A stretch of DNA of 21,490 bases from Rhodospirillales bacterium. Its GTDB lineage: Bacteria; Pseudomonadota; Alphaproteobacteria; UBA9219. The translations under genes and the position numbers were made by a program. The stretch is taken from positions 1 through 21,490 of the forward strand of contig JAATFY010000125.1 of assembly GCA_015654915.1 (NCBI GenBank). Reading direction: 5' to 3'. The notes under the pieces are model-generated. The model was not told where the DNA came from and did no database searches. It saw only the letters and a program-made list of their open reading frames with translations. Every line of letters begins with the position of its first letter. The first letter of the stretch is position 1. Below are positions 12,689 to 20,495 of this stretch, piece by piece.

Positions 12689-15345
12689 CAGGATTTCAGG
12701 CTTTTCATTACGATTTCGGAACTATTGGCCGAAAGCTTCGTGTGCGCCGCAAGACGGCGGAGCTGTTTTTGCATCAGTTCCTGACGTTCCGCATCATAGT
12801 CGCGCCAGCGCGCGAAAGCCTTGCACAGCATGGCACCGCTGTGCGGATTGATGGGATCGATCTTCAAAATCATGTCGGCGATGAAGCGGTAGCCCGATCC
12901 ATCCTTGGCGTGGAAGCCGAGGGTGTTTCCGGTGAAGACACCGACCAGCGCCGAAATGCGGTTCGGGTTTTTCATATCGAAGGCCGGATGTTTCAGAAGT
13001 TTTTGCACCTCGCGCAAAATATCCTTGCGCTTGGCTCCCGCCTGCACGGCCAGCCATTTGTCCATGATGGTCGGAACTTTCTTCCAGCGCTTTTCGAAAA
13101 CCCCGAGCGCTTTCGCGCGCAGCGGCGAATGCGTGTCCGCCAGCATGCCGAGCGCCGAAATCGTGTCGGTCATGTTCCGGCTGCCCGTCGCCTGCGCCGT
13201 CGCCTGCCGTAAAACTTTCTGGTCCTCGCCGGCGGCAAGATAGAAAAGGCACAGATTTTTCAGGCTGCGCTTGCCCATGCTGACGCCGTCGGTCGCATCG
13301 GGATCGAGTTTGGCGAGTTGGGCGTGGATTTTTTGGAAATCGTCTCGCAACTTCGCGGCGATGCGCAGCAGCATGTCTTTCCGCGCCGCGTACAGCGCAT
13401 CGACATCGATCAACTGCCCTGCCGCGCGCATGGCGAGGCCGAGCTCGCCTTCGCTCGGCAGCGCCAGCACCATGGTCTTGAACGCGGCATCCAGTTTCGG
13501 ATCAAGTAAGATTTTCCTGAGTGCATCAATAAGACCCTCACCCGCCGTCGCTAGCGCTCCGGCACCCTCTCCCGCAGTGCGGGAGAGGGAGGGGCCCCGC
13601 GCAGCGGGGAGGGTGAGGGCGGCCAAAATATTTTTCGTCAGCAGCTTATAACCCGCCTCCCAGCGATTGAACGGATCGCTGTCATGCGCGAGCAGGAAGA
13701 GAAGTTCCTCGTCGGTTGCCGGATAAACCAGCCGCACCGGCGCCGAGAAATCGCGCAACAGCGAGAGAACCGGCTTGGTCCGTATATTCTGGAAAACGTA
13801 GCTTTCCCTGGGTTTTTTAACCGAAAGCACGCGCGTGCCGATCATATCGCGGCCTCTATCGTCCAGCAGCCCGACGGCAAACGGAATATGCAGCGGCAGT
13901 TTCTTTTTCTGCCCGGGCGTCGGGAGACAGGATTGCTGCACATCCAGTCGCAGCGTTTTCGCTTTCGCGTCGTAACGGCTGGCGACATCCAGAACCGGCG
14001 TTCCCGCCTGGCTGTACCACAGCATGAATTGCTTGAGGTCGATCTTGTTGGCGTCCGCCATCGCGCGCACAAAATCATCACACGTCACAGCCTGCCCATC
14101 ATGGCGTTTGACATATAAATCCATGCCGCGACGGAATCCCTTGATACCAACCAGCGTCTGGATCATGCGCACGACTTCGGCGCCCTTGTCATAAACAGTC
14201 GCGGTATAGAAATTGTCGATCGCCTGATAGCGGTCGGGCCGCACCGGATGCGCCATGGCGCCGGAATCCTCGGCAAACTGGGTGCGGCGCAAATCGCGCA
14301 CATTGCCGAGCCGTTCGACCGGCACGGAATTCACGTCGCCGCAGAATTCCTGCTCGCGGAACACGGTCAGGCCTTCTTTCAGGCTCAACTGGAACCAGTC
14401 GCGGCAGGTGATGCGGTCGCCGGTCCAGTTGTGGAAATATTCGTGGCCGACGACGCGCTCGATAAAGGAAATGGTGCCGTCGGTCGCGGTCTCAATGCGG
14501 CCGAGGACGCAGGAGTCGTTGAAAATATTCAGTCCCTTGTTTTCCATCGCGCCCATATTGAAGAAGGGCGTCGCCACGATCATGAAACGGTCGAGATCGT
14601 ATTCGAGGCCGAATCTCCGCTCGTCCCATTTCATCGCCTTTTTAAGCGCGGTAAGCGCGAAACCGGTCTCATCGGTCTTGCCCGGTTCGACATATATTTC
14701 GATCAGCACCTTGCGGCCGGATTTTGTTTCGAAACGCGTCGTGACCTTGTCCAGCTTGCCCTCCACCATCGCGAACAGGTAACAGGGCTTCGGATGCGGG
14801 TCTTCCCAGGTCGCGAAATGGCGGGTTTTGCCTTCGCTGCCCGAGGCCACAAGATTGCCGTTCGCCAGCAAAACCGGATAGGTTTTTTTGTCGGCATGGA
14901 TGGTGACGCGGAAATTCGCCATCACATCGGGCCGGTCGGGGTAATAAGTGATGCGGCGGAAGCCCTCGGCCTCGCATTGCGTGCAGAGCATGGTGCCCGC
15001 GGCGTAAAGCCCCGAAAGCGCCGTGTTTTTATAGGGATTATGCGTGCTGGTAATTTCCAATACCGCTTTATCCGGCATGTCGGGAATGGTCAGGTCGCAT
15101 TCCGTAAGATGATAATCTTTTTTGCCCAACGCGTGCTTATCGAGTTTCACGCCGAGCAGTTTCTGGGTTTCACCCTGTAAAACCAGCGCCGCCTTTTTAT
15201 TTTTGCTTTTCGGGTTGCGGCGGACCTCGAGCCTTGATGTCACCCGCGCATGATCGGGCCGGATGTCGATATCGAGCGTGACATTCCGCACCAGAAAATC
15301 CGGCGGCGCGTAATTGGCAAGAAACGTTTCTTTGGCTTTGGGCAT
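12688..15345 (-). CDS. pepN: Aminopeptidase N (M1 zinc metallopeptidase)
   Basis: An 885-residue cytosolic M1 aminopeptidase that removes N-terminal residues during peptide turnover. GAMEN (265-269) is the exopeptidase motif. HEYFH (301-305) with E324 in SLKEGLTVF forms the HExxH-X18-E zinc site, which matches E. coli PepN spacing and is close to its length (870). The N-terminal beta domain, catalytic domain and C-terminal helical domain appear complete, ending VMKSLKS. An odd stretch at about residues 576-604, rich in Ala, Gly and Ser (GPSLSRTAGEGAGALATAGE), is encoded by a palindromic repeat inserted in frame near the boundary of the last two domains. The gene starts 29 bases after the A-type carrier gene with a weak ribosome site and no visible terminator between, so it may be read from the suf promoter. 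Confidence 0.96.
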   Translation of the reverse strand: MPKAKETFLANYAPPDFLVRNVTLDIDIRPDHARVTSRLEVRRNPKSKNKKAALVLQGETQKLLGVKLDKHALGKKDYHLTECDLTIPDMPDKAVLEITSTHNPYKNTALSGLYAAGTMLCTQCEAEGFRRITYYPDRPDVMANFRVTIHADKKTYPVLLANGNLVASGSEGKTRHFATWEDPHPKPCYLFAMVEGKLDKVTTRFETKSGRKVLIEIYVEPGKTDETGFALTALKKAMKWDERRFGLEYDLDRFMIVATPFFNMGAMENKGLNIFNDSCVLGRIETATDGTISFIERVVGHEYFHNWTGDRITCRDWFQLSLKEGLTVFREQEFCGDVNSVPVERLGNVRDLRRTQFAEDSGAMAHPVRPDRYQAIDNFYTATVYDKGAEVVRMIQTLVGIKGFRRGMDLYVKRHDGQAVTCDDFVRAMADANKIDLKQFMLWYSQAGTPVLDVASRYDAKAKTLRLDVQQSCLPTPGQKKKLPLHIPFAVGLLDDRGRDMIGTRVLSVKKPRESYVFQNIRTKPVLSLLRDFSAPVRLVYPATDEELLFLLAHDSDPFNRWEAGYKLLTKNILAALTLPAARGPSLSRTAGEGAGALATAGEGLIDALRKILLDPKLDAAFKTMVLALPSEGELGLAMRAAGQLIDVDALYAARKDMLLRIAAKLRDDFQKIHAQLAKLDPDATDGVSMGKRSLKNLCLFYLAAGEDQKVLRQATAQATGSRNMTDTISALGMLADTHSPLRAKALGVFEKRWKKVPTIMDKWLAVQAGAKRKDILREVQKLLKHPAFDMKNPNRISALVGVFTGNTLGFHAKDGSGYRFIADMILKIDPINPHSGAMLCKAFARWRDYDAERQELMQKQLRRLAAHTKLSANSSEIVMKSLKS
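13535..13619. repeat. Three-hairpin palindromic repeat inside pepN
   Basis: Outer arms CCCTCACCC (13535-13543) and GGGTGAGGG (13611-13619) enclose two tight hairpins: CCCTCTCCCGC (13565-13575) with GCGGGAGAGGG (13579-13589), and CCCCGC (13595-13600) with GCGGGG (13604-13609). This is the appearance of dispersed REP-like elements of proteobacterial genomes. It is translated in frame within pepN without a stop codon. Confidence 0.88.
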
Positions 15346-15374
15346 GGGAACTCGCGGCAGGTGGGGTAGAACAA

Positions 15375-15782
15375 CTATTGCTTGACGGTGAAACTTTCGC
15401 CGCAGCCGCAGCGTCCGGTCTCGTTAGGGTTGATAAAGTCGAAACCGGAATGGGTCGGGCTTTCCTTGTAATCCATCACCGAGCCGACGATAAACAACGC
15501 GGCCTTGGGATCGATGACCACTGTCACGCCGTGCTGCGTCACTTCGTCGGCATATTTCGGCTTGTCGGCGATATTGTCGATATATTGCAGGTCGTAACTG
15601 AGGCCGGAACAGCCTTTGGTCTTGACCGACACGACGACCGCCGCCGGTTGCGGCTGCTTCTGCTGCAACAAATGACGGATACGGTCGGCGGCGGCGGGCG
15701 TGATCGTCAGCATGGCGCCGCCGGCGACGGCCGGAACCGCTTCAGGACCAGTAATATTATCCAGCGATGGTGTGTCGTCCAC
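15375..15782 (-). CDS. sufA: A-type iron-sulfur carrier (HesB/IscA/SufA family)
   Basis: A 135-residue A-type carrier that receives clusters from the SufBCD scaffold and passes them to target enzymes. The HesB-like domain starts at MLTITPAAADRIRHLL (about 24-39). The three ligand cysteines are present: C58 in TKGCSGLSYDL, and C125 and C127 in ETGRCGCGESF. The first 23 residues are an extension of unclear role. I chose a GTG start at 15782 because AAGGGGGA lies just upstream and the preceding sufT stop is 11 bases before it; the ATG at 15848 would overlap sufT by 55 bases, and the internal ATG of MLTITP is another option. It ends the suf cluster proper. The symbol could equally be iscA or erpA; the suf context favours sufA. 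Confidence 0.88.
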   Translation of the reverse strand: MDDTPSLDNITGPEAVPAVAGGAMLTITPAAADRIRHLLQQKQPQPAAVVVSVKTKGCSGLSYDLQYIDNIADKPKYADEVTQHGVTVVIDPKAALFIVGSVMDYKESPTHSGFDFINPNETGRCGCGESFTVKQ

Positions 15783-15793
15783 GGCGTTCCCCC

Positions 15794-16162
15794 TTAAAAC
15801 ATATTCAGTTGCAGTTTCGCTTCGTCCGACATGCGCGATTTGTCCCACGGCGGATCGAACACCAGATCGACCTTCACATCGTTCAGCTCATCCAGATTAA
15901 CGACCGACTGTTCCACCATCCCCGGCATGCTGCCCGCCACCGGACAATTCGGCGTCGTCAGCGTCATGGTTATATGGAGATCGAACTTGCCGCCTTCAAC
16001 CGGCTGCAGGTCGATTTTGTAAATCAGGCCAAGGTCATAGATATTCACCGGAATTTCCGGATCATGCACGGTGCGGAGGCGCGTCAGCACCTTCTCGGCG
16101 ATTGCCGCGATGCTTTCCTGCGCCGCGTCAGGCGCCTCGATTATGTGTGCGGCTTCGTTCAT
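15794..16162 (-). CDS. sufT: SufT, MIP18/DUF59 family Fe-S maturation factor
   Basis: A 122-residue DUF59 protein. It has VHDPEIPVNIYDLGLIYKID (about 32-51), TMTLTTPNCPVAGSMP (about 65-80) with C73, and VDLVFDPPWDKSRMSDEAKL near the C terminus, all hallmarks of the family. SufT-type proteins help in maturation of Fe-S enzymes and are common members of suf operons. The start at 16162 is chosen because it forms an ATGA overlap with the sufU stop, as the neighbours do; a longer frame from 16228 would overlap sufU by about 70 bases and adds residues without family resemblance. It is followed 11 bases later by the A-type carrier gene. Confidence 0.9.
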   Translation of the reverse strand: MNEAAHIIEAPDAAQESIAAIAEKVLTRLRTVHDPEIPVNIYDLGLIYKIDLQPVEGGKFDLHITMTLTTPNCPVAGSMPGMVEQSVVNLDELNDVKVDLVFDPPWDKSRMSDEAKLQLNMF

Positions 16163-16635
16163 TCGGTCGAAACTTTCTTCTCGTTCTTCAGGGCCGCCTG
16201 CAATGTATGCCATGCCAACGTCGCGCATTTCACCCGCATGGGATAATGCCGCACACCCGCCAGTGCCTTGATGCGATCGACATCATCCTCGGCAAGTCCT
16301 GCGGGCGTTACCGTCTCGCCGGTGCAGGCGCCATGCATGTAATCGAACAAGGCGCCTACTTCCGCCAGCGTTTTACCTTTCAGCATGTCGGTCATCATCG
16401 AGGCCGAAGCCATCGAGATGGCGCAGCCGCTGCCCTGAAACGCCACATCCTGCACAACGTTATCGTCATCCACCGTCACATAGAGCATCAGCCGGTCGCC
16501 GCAGAGCGGATTGTGCCCGAGCGCCTCGTGGTTCGCGTTCTTGGCAATGCGGAAATTGCGCGGATGCTTGCCGTGATCGAGGATCAAATCCTGATACAAA
16601 TCGCGCAGATCGGTATCGAGCGCTGCATTCGTCAT
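16159..16635 (-). CDS. sufU: SufU-like Fe-S scaffold or sulfur-transfer protein
   Basis: A 158-residue IscU-fold protein of the SufU type. Its conserved ligands are C45 and D47 in NPLCGDRL, C71 in GSGCAISMASASMM, and C137 in RVKCATLAWHTL. The insertion between the second and third cysteines (about residues 88-125), which carries TGETVT and a helix, distinguishes SufU from IscU. SufU is a zinc-dependent acceptor that takes persulfide sulfur from SufS, and it occurs in many alphaproteobacterial suf operons lacking SufE. Its start overlaps the sufS stop by ATGA and its stop overlaps the sufT start in the same way. It is cytosolic and co-transcribed with the rest of the operon. Confidence 0.93.
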   Translation of the reverse strand: MTNAALDTDLRDLYQDLILDHGKHPRNFRIAKNANHEALGHNPLCGDRLMLYVTVDDDNVVQDVAFQGSGCAISMASASMMTDMLKGKTLAEVGALFDYMHGACTGETVTPAGLAEDDVDRIKALAGVRHYPMRVKCATLAWHTLQAALKNEKKVSTE

Positions 16636-17921
16636 GCGAAAATCTCCTGCACCTTGCGGAGCGCCGCGACCAGCGCATCGACATCGGCCTTGGTATTATA
16701 AAGCCCGAAAGATGCGCGAGCCGTCGCCGCGATGCCGAGAAATTCCATCAAGGGCTGGGCACAATGATGTCCGGCGCGGACCGCCACGCCTTGCCTGTCC
16801 AAAATCGTACCGATATCGTGCGGGTGCGCACCTTCCATGGTGAAGGAAATGATGCCTGCCTTGTTGGGCGTCGTGCCGATGATCTTCAGGCTGTTGATAG
16901 CGCGCAGTTTTTCGGTGGCGTAAGCCAGCAATTCGTTTTCGTGCCGTGCAATGCGATTTAACCCAATCGTCGAAACATATTCGATGGCGGCGCCGAGGCC
17001 GATAATCTCGGTAATCGCGGGCGTGCCCGCTTCGAACCGGTGCGGCGGTTCCTTATATGTCGTTTCTTTAAAGCTGACGCTGGCGATCATGTCGCCGCCG
17101 CCCTGATAAGGAGGCATCTGCTTCAGAATCTCGCGCTTGTCGTAAAGAATGGCGGAACCGGTCGGGCCGTAAAGCTTGTGCCCCGAAAATACGTAGAAAT
17201 CAGCGTCCAAACCACGCACATCGACCGGCATGTGGCTGACAGCCTGACAGCCATCGATCAAGGCCAATGCGTTATGTTCGTGCGCCAGTTTGATAATTTC
17301 GGCGACCGGCAGAACGGTGCCGAGCGCATTCGAGACATGCGCGACGGAAACCAGTTTCGTGCGCGAGGTGAAAGCCGCTTTGACATCCTCAATCCGCACA
17401 TCGCCTTCCGGTGTAATGGGAACGACCACCAGTTTAATGCCGATGGAATCGCGCAGCATCTGCCACGGCACGATGTTGGCATGATGCTCGAGCGTGGTCA
17501 GGATAATCTCGTCGCCCGCTTTCAAAAATGTGCGGCCCCAGCTCGCGGCGACAAGGTTGATGGCATCGGTGGCGCCACGAACGAAAATGATTTCATCGTC
17601 ATGCGCGGCATTGATGAAGCGCCGCACTGTCCCGCGCACCGCTTCGTATTTATCGGTGGCGCGGACGCTGAGTTCATGCACGCCGCGATGGATATTGGCG
17701 TAGTCGTTTTCCATGAAGCGCGTCATGGCGTCCATCACCATGCGCGGTTTCTGCGCGCTGGCGGCGTTATCGAGATAGACCAGCGGATGATCGTGGATTT
17801 TCTGGTCCAGAACCGGGAAATCCTTGCGGTACTGCTCGGCCATATAAATGCGCGGCGCCGCGCAGGCGAACAACTCGTCGGCGGGCGCATAGCAAACAGG
17901 ACTGGCGGCTTCATTTGCCAT
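16632..17921 (-). CDS. sufS: Cysteine desulfurase SufS
   Basis: A 429-residue PLP enzyme that takes sulfur from cysteine, leaving alanine. The Schiff-base lysine is K249 in FSGHKLYGPTG. The catalytic persulfide cysteine is C387 in VRAGHHCAQPLM, the group II (SufS/CsdA) loop. Other landmarks are VYLDNAASAQKP (about 48-59), NIHRGVHELS and LEHHANIVPWQ. The core begins at YRKDFPVLD, so there is an N-terminal extension of about 30 residues. The start at 17921 has GGAAGGAT close upstream and overlaps the sufD end by 11 bases; the longer open frame from 17981 is less likely. Its stop overlaps the sufU start. SufU is the probable sulfur acceptor. Confidence 0.95.
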   Translation of the reverse strand: MANEAASPVCYAPADELFACAAPRIYMAEQYRKDFPVLDQKIHDHPLVYLDNAASAQKPRMVMDAMTRFMENDYANIHRGVHELSVRATDKYEAVRGTVRRFINAAHDDEIIFVRGATDAINLVAASWGRTFLKAGDEIILTTLEHHANIVPWQMLRDSIGIKLVVVPITPEGDVRIEDVKAAFTSRTKLVSVAHVSNALGTVLPVAEIIKLAHEHNALALIDGCQAVSHMPVDVRGLDADFYVFSGHKLYGPTGSAILYDKREILKQMPPYQGGGDMIASVSFKETTYKEPPHRFEAGTPAITEIIGLGAAIEYVSTIGLNRIARHENELLAYATEKLRAINSLKIIGTTPNKAGIISFTMEGAHPHDIGTILDRQGVAVRAGHHCAQPLMEFLGIAATARASFGLYNTKADVDALVAALRKVQEIFA

Positions 17922-19056
17922 GGAGCCATCCTTCCACTTCGGTACGACATGTGTCGCGCCATTCCGGCACATGGATTTCATCCAGAATCTCGCCGATAAA
18001 ACCTTCGATCAGCAACGCGCGGGCTTCCGTTTCATCGAGGCCGCGGGCGCGCAGGTAAAACAGCGCCTGCTCGTCCAGATCGCCGACGGTACTGCCGTGG
18101 CTGCATTTCACATCGTCGGCGTAGATCTGCAATTCCGGCTTGGCGTCCATCTCGGCCTGATCCGACAGCAGCAACGCGCGGCTAAGCTGATGGCCGTCGG
18201 TTTTCTGCGCGCCTTCCTCGACAACGATTTTGCCCTGAAACACGCCGCGCGCCTGATCGGCGATGACGGATTTGTAAACCTGACGGCTGGTGCCGTGCGG
18301 CGCGGCATGCGTGATGCGCGTCGTGGTATCGGCATGCTCGCGCCCGCGCAATAGTATCGCACCATTTAAAGTGCACTGCGCCAGCTTGCCGGTCAGCCGC
18401 GCGTCGATCTCGTTCCGCACCAGCCTGCCGCCTTTCAGCAGCGCGAAATTGTCGTAATAGGCGCCTTCGGCGATTTGCACACTGGTTTGCGCGAGATGAA
18501 CGGCGGAGCCGCCCTGCACGATTTTCCCGTGCACCAGCTTCGCCTGCGGATGAAGCGTGATATTCGTTTCGATAACATGAGAGGCCGCGACGGAAAATTC
18601 GTGGCGTTCGATCAGCGTGAGGCGGCCGTTTGCGCCAAGTTCGATGTGCAGCTTCGTGGCAAATTCTTTCGGTGCATCGACGTTTGTCAAAAACAAAAGT
18701 TCGATTGGTGCGGTAATAAGACAGGTCTGACCTTCCAATATCAAGTTGCATTCATCGAACGATCCAAAATTAATAACGCCGTTCGGCAACCGGTCGAGAT
18801 GTGACAAATCCGGTTGCCAAATTCCATTTACAAATACGATACGATGCTGGATTCCATTGTTATTTAACTCCGTCATGCCCGCGAAAGCGGGTATCCCGTT
18901 TGGTTTTTCCATCGGTGAAGAAAACAAACGGGATTCCGGCTCGCGCCCGCTTTGCGGGCTTGGCCGGAATGACGAACTTAAAAGTTTTTCCAGATCCGTA
19001 TATTTCCAGCCTTCTCTGTCTTTCCGGCTGCGTTCGATAACCTTGGCGAGGCTCAT
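17911..19056 (-). CDS. sufD: SufD, Fe-S scaffold subunit with repeat-derived insert
   Basis: A 381-residue SufD, partner of SufB and SufC in the SufBC2D cluster-assembly complex. The N terminus has REGWKYTDLEKLL (about 14-26), and the beta-helix core runs from VFVNGIWQPDLSHL to the conserved KCSHGSTVGDLDEQALFYLR, whose His is needed for cluster assembly in E. coli SufD. DETEARALLIEGFIGEIL closes the family domain. Residues 28-62 (including ESRLF and GIPAFAGMTE) are foreign to the family and are encoded by a palindromic repeat, placed between the N-terminal helix and the core. Even with this insert it is shorter than E. coli SufD (423), because the N-terminal helical part is reduced. Its start overlaps the HAD gene stop by ATGA. 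Confidence 0.93.
   Translation of the reverse strand: MSLAKVIERSRKDREGWKYTDLEKLLSSSFRPSPQSGREPESRLFSSPMEKPNGIPAFAGMTELNNNGIQHRIVFVNGIWQPDLSHLDRLPNGVINFGSFDECNLILEGQTCLITAPIELLFLTNVDAPKEFATKLHIELGANGRLTLIERHEFSVAASHVIETNITLHPQAKLVHGKIVQGGSAVHLAQTSVQIAEGAYYDNFALLKGGRLVRNEIDARLTGKLAQCTLNGAILLRGREHADTTTRITHAAPHGTSRQVYKSVIADQARGVFQGKIVVEEGAQKTDGHQLSRALLLSDQAEMDAKPELQIYADDVKCSHGSTVGDLDEQALFYLRARGLDETEARALLIEGFIGEILDEIHVPEWRDTCRTEVEGWLHGK
18871..18974. repeat. Palindromic repeat inside sufD
   Basis: Outer arms CGTCAT (18871-18876) and ATGACG (18969-18974) enclose a hairpin CCCGC-GAAA-GCGGG (18878-18891), an inverted repeat ATCCCGTTTG/CAAACGGGAT (18893-18902 and 18925-18934), and a hairpin GCCCGC/GCGGGC (18945-18950 and 18954-18959) flanked by CCGGC and GCCGG. 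The CGTCAT...ATGACG ends and the peptide PAFAGMT on the coding strand are typical of a dispersed proteobacterial repeat family. It remains open in the sufD frame. Confidence 0.88.
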
Positions 19057-19736
19057 GATACGAACCCCCGTTCCTGCAGGATCGGCTTCAGTTCATGCAG
19101 CGAATGAATGACGTGGTCGGGGTTTTCAGCACGCAGGCGTTCTTCGGAGACGCAGCCGCCGGTGATGGCGACGCTGATAAGACCCTGTTCGCGCCCGATA
19201 TGGATTTCCTCGACCGTATCGCCGACGATCATGGCGTCGTGCGGTGCAGCGTTTTTCTCACGCATGAAATGTTGCAGCTTCTGCCCCTTGGTCATGTGCT
19301 GGAACTGCGAAGCACGATCAGCATACGCGATCACGTCGGCAAAATGATGTTCTATGTCCAAGCGCCGCAACTGGTTCCGGATCGGGCCGACGATATGGTT
19401 GCTGAGAATAAAATTCTGCACACCGTGCTTTTGGGCTGTCTGCAAAATCTCAAGCGCGCCGGAACGCAGATCGGCCCGGTCGGCCATCGGCTCGTAATGC
19501 TCGTGGAAAATGTGCCGATCGAAACCCATCGCGGATTCGATCTCAGACTCGCTGAGGCCGAAATTCCTGTAAAGATTGTCGAACGGCACCTCGTAATGGG
19601 TCCGGAAAAATTCCATCGTGATGGGCGGGCGGCCTATGCGCGCCATCAGGATATTCTGGCATTCCAGCATCGCGTCGATATCGTCCAGCAAGGTGCTGTT
19701 CCAGTCGAAGACGATGTTTTTTGTCTGCGCGTTCAT
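19053..19736 (-). CDS. HAD-superfamily phosphatase-like hydrolase
   Basis: A 227-residue HAD-type hydrolase. Motif I is VFDWNSTLLDD with nucleophile D11; the second acidic residue of the usual DxD is N13, a variant seen in phosphatase-like members with FDWNGTLLDD. Motif II is the Ser in FILSNH, the motif III lysine is probably in MTKGQKLQHF, and motif IV is MIVGDTVEEIHIGREQ. The helical cap lies between about residues 20 and 90. It probably removes phosphate from a small metabolite in the cytosol; substrate unknown. It lies between sufC (2-base gap) and sufD (ATGA overlap), so it must be made with the suf proteins, although HAD hydrolases are not known suf components. A housekeeping or repair role tied to Fe-S metabolism is only a guess. 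Confidence 0.85.
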   Translation of the reverse strand: MNAQTKNIVFDWNSTLLDDIDAMLECQNILMARIGRPPITMEFFRTHYEVPFDNLYRNFGLSESEIESAMGFDRHIFHEHYEPMADRADLRSGALEILQTAQKHGVQNFILSNHIVGPIRNQLRRLDIEHHFADVIAYADRASQFQHMTKGQKLQHFMREKNAAPHDAMIVGDTVEEIHIGREQGLISVAITGGCVSEERLRAENPDHVIHSLHELKPILQERGFVS

Positions 19737-19738
19737 TC

Positions 19739-20491
19739 TTACGCCGCCTCGTCCGGCACGAAACCGGCATAACCGTTGGCTTCCAGCTCGAGCGCCAGTT
19801 CCGGCCCGCCGGAGCGTTGTATCTTTCCCTGCGCCAGAACATGCACGCGGTCGGGTTTGATGTAATCCAGCAAACGCTGGTAATGGGTGATGACCAGCAT
19901 GGCGCGGTCCTTGCTGCGCAGCGCGTTGACGCCGTCGGCCACCACTTTCAGCGCATCGATATCGAGGCCGCTGTCGGTTTCATCCAGCACGCAGAGGGCC
20001 GGTTCCAGCACGGCCATCTGCAGAACTTCGTTGCGCTTTTTCTCCCCGCCGGAAAAACCGACATTGACGGCACGTTTCAGCATCTCTTCGGTCATGCCGA
20101 GCGCCTTGGCCTTGTCGCGCAGAAGTTTCAGCACCTGCATGGCGTCAAGCTCACCCTGCCCGCGCGCCTTGCGCACGGCATTCAGCGCGGATTTCAGGAA
20201 ATTCATATTGGTGACGCCGGGGATTTCGACCGGATACTGGAAAGCGAGGAAAATACCGGCGGCCGCGCGTTCTTCCGGTTTCAGCGCCAATAAATCCTGT
20301 CCCTTGAACGTGACCGAGCCTTGCGTGACCCTGTAGCCTTCGCGCCCCGCCAGCACATAAGAGAGGGTGCTTTTGCCCGAGCCGTTCGGGCCCATGATGG
20401 CATGCACTTCGCCTGCCTGGATATGCAGGTCGATGCCTTTCAGGATTTCTTTGCCGCCCACAGCGGCATGCAAGTTTTTAATATCCAACAT
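19739..20491 (-). CDS. sufC: SufC, ATPase of the SufBCD complex
   Basis: A 250-residue ABC-type ATPase that powers Fe-S assembly on SufB-SufD, soluble rather than a transporter subunit. It shows Walker A GPNGSGKST (34-42), Q-loop LAFQYPVEIPGVTN, signature GFSGGEKKRNE, Walker B LCVLDETDSGLD and switch His in VITHYQR, in the SufC form. I chose the ATG at 20491 (MLDIKNL), which matches where SufC proteins usually begin; an ATG at 20503 adds four residues but lies only one base from an AGGAG, which is too close, so that AGGAG serves 20491 at a rather long 13-base spacing. The gene starts 4 bases after the GNAT stop and is followed after 2 bases by the HAD gene. Confidence 0.95.
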   Translation of the reverse strand: MLDIKNLHAAVGGKEILKGIDLHIQAGEVHAIMGPNGSGKSTLSYVLAGREGYRVTQGSVTFKGQDLLALKPEERAAAGIFLAFQYPVEIPGVTNMNFLKSALNAVRKARGQGELDAMQVLKLLRDKAKALGMTEEMLKRAVNVGFSGGEKKRNEVLQMAVLEPALCVLDETDSGLDIDALKVVADGVNALRSKDRAMLVITHYQRLLDYIKPDRVHVLAQGKIQRSGGPELALELEANGYAGFVPDEAA

Positions 20492-20495
20492 AATT

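Noticed and set aside
14248..15180. A 310-residue open frame on the + strand opposite pepN
   Set aside because: It is antisense to the conserved zinc-site region of pepN and has no recognisable domain or ribosome site.
18871..18974. Repeat in sufD as the end of an insertion sequence
   Set aside because: No transposase frame or second terminal repeat is present; size and hairpins fit a non-autonomous palindromic repeat.
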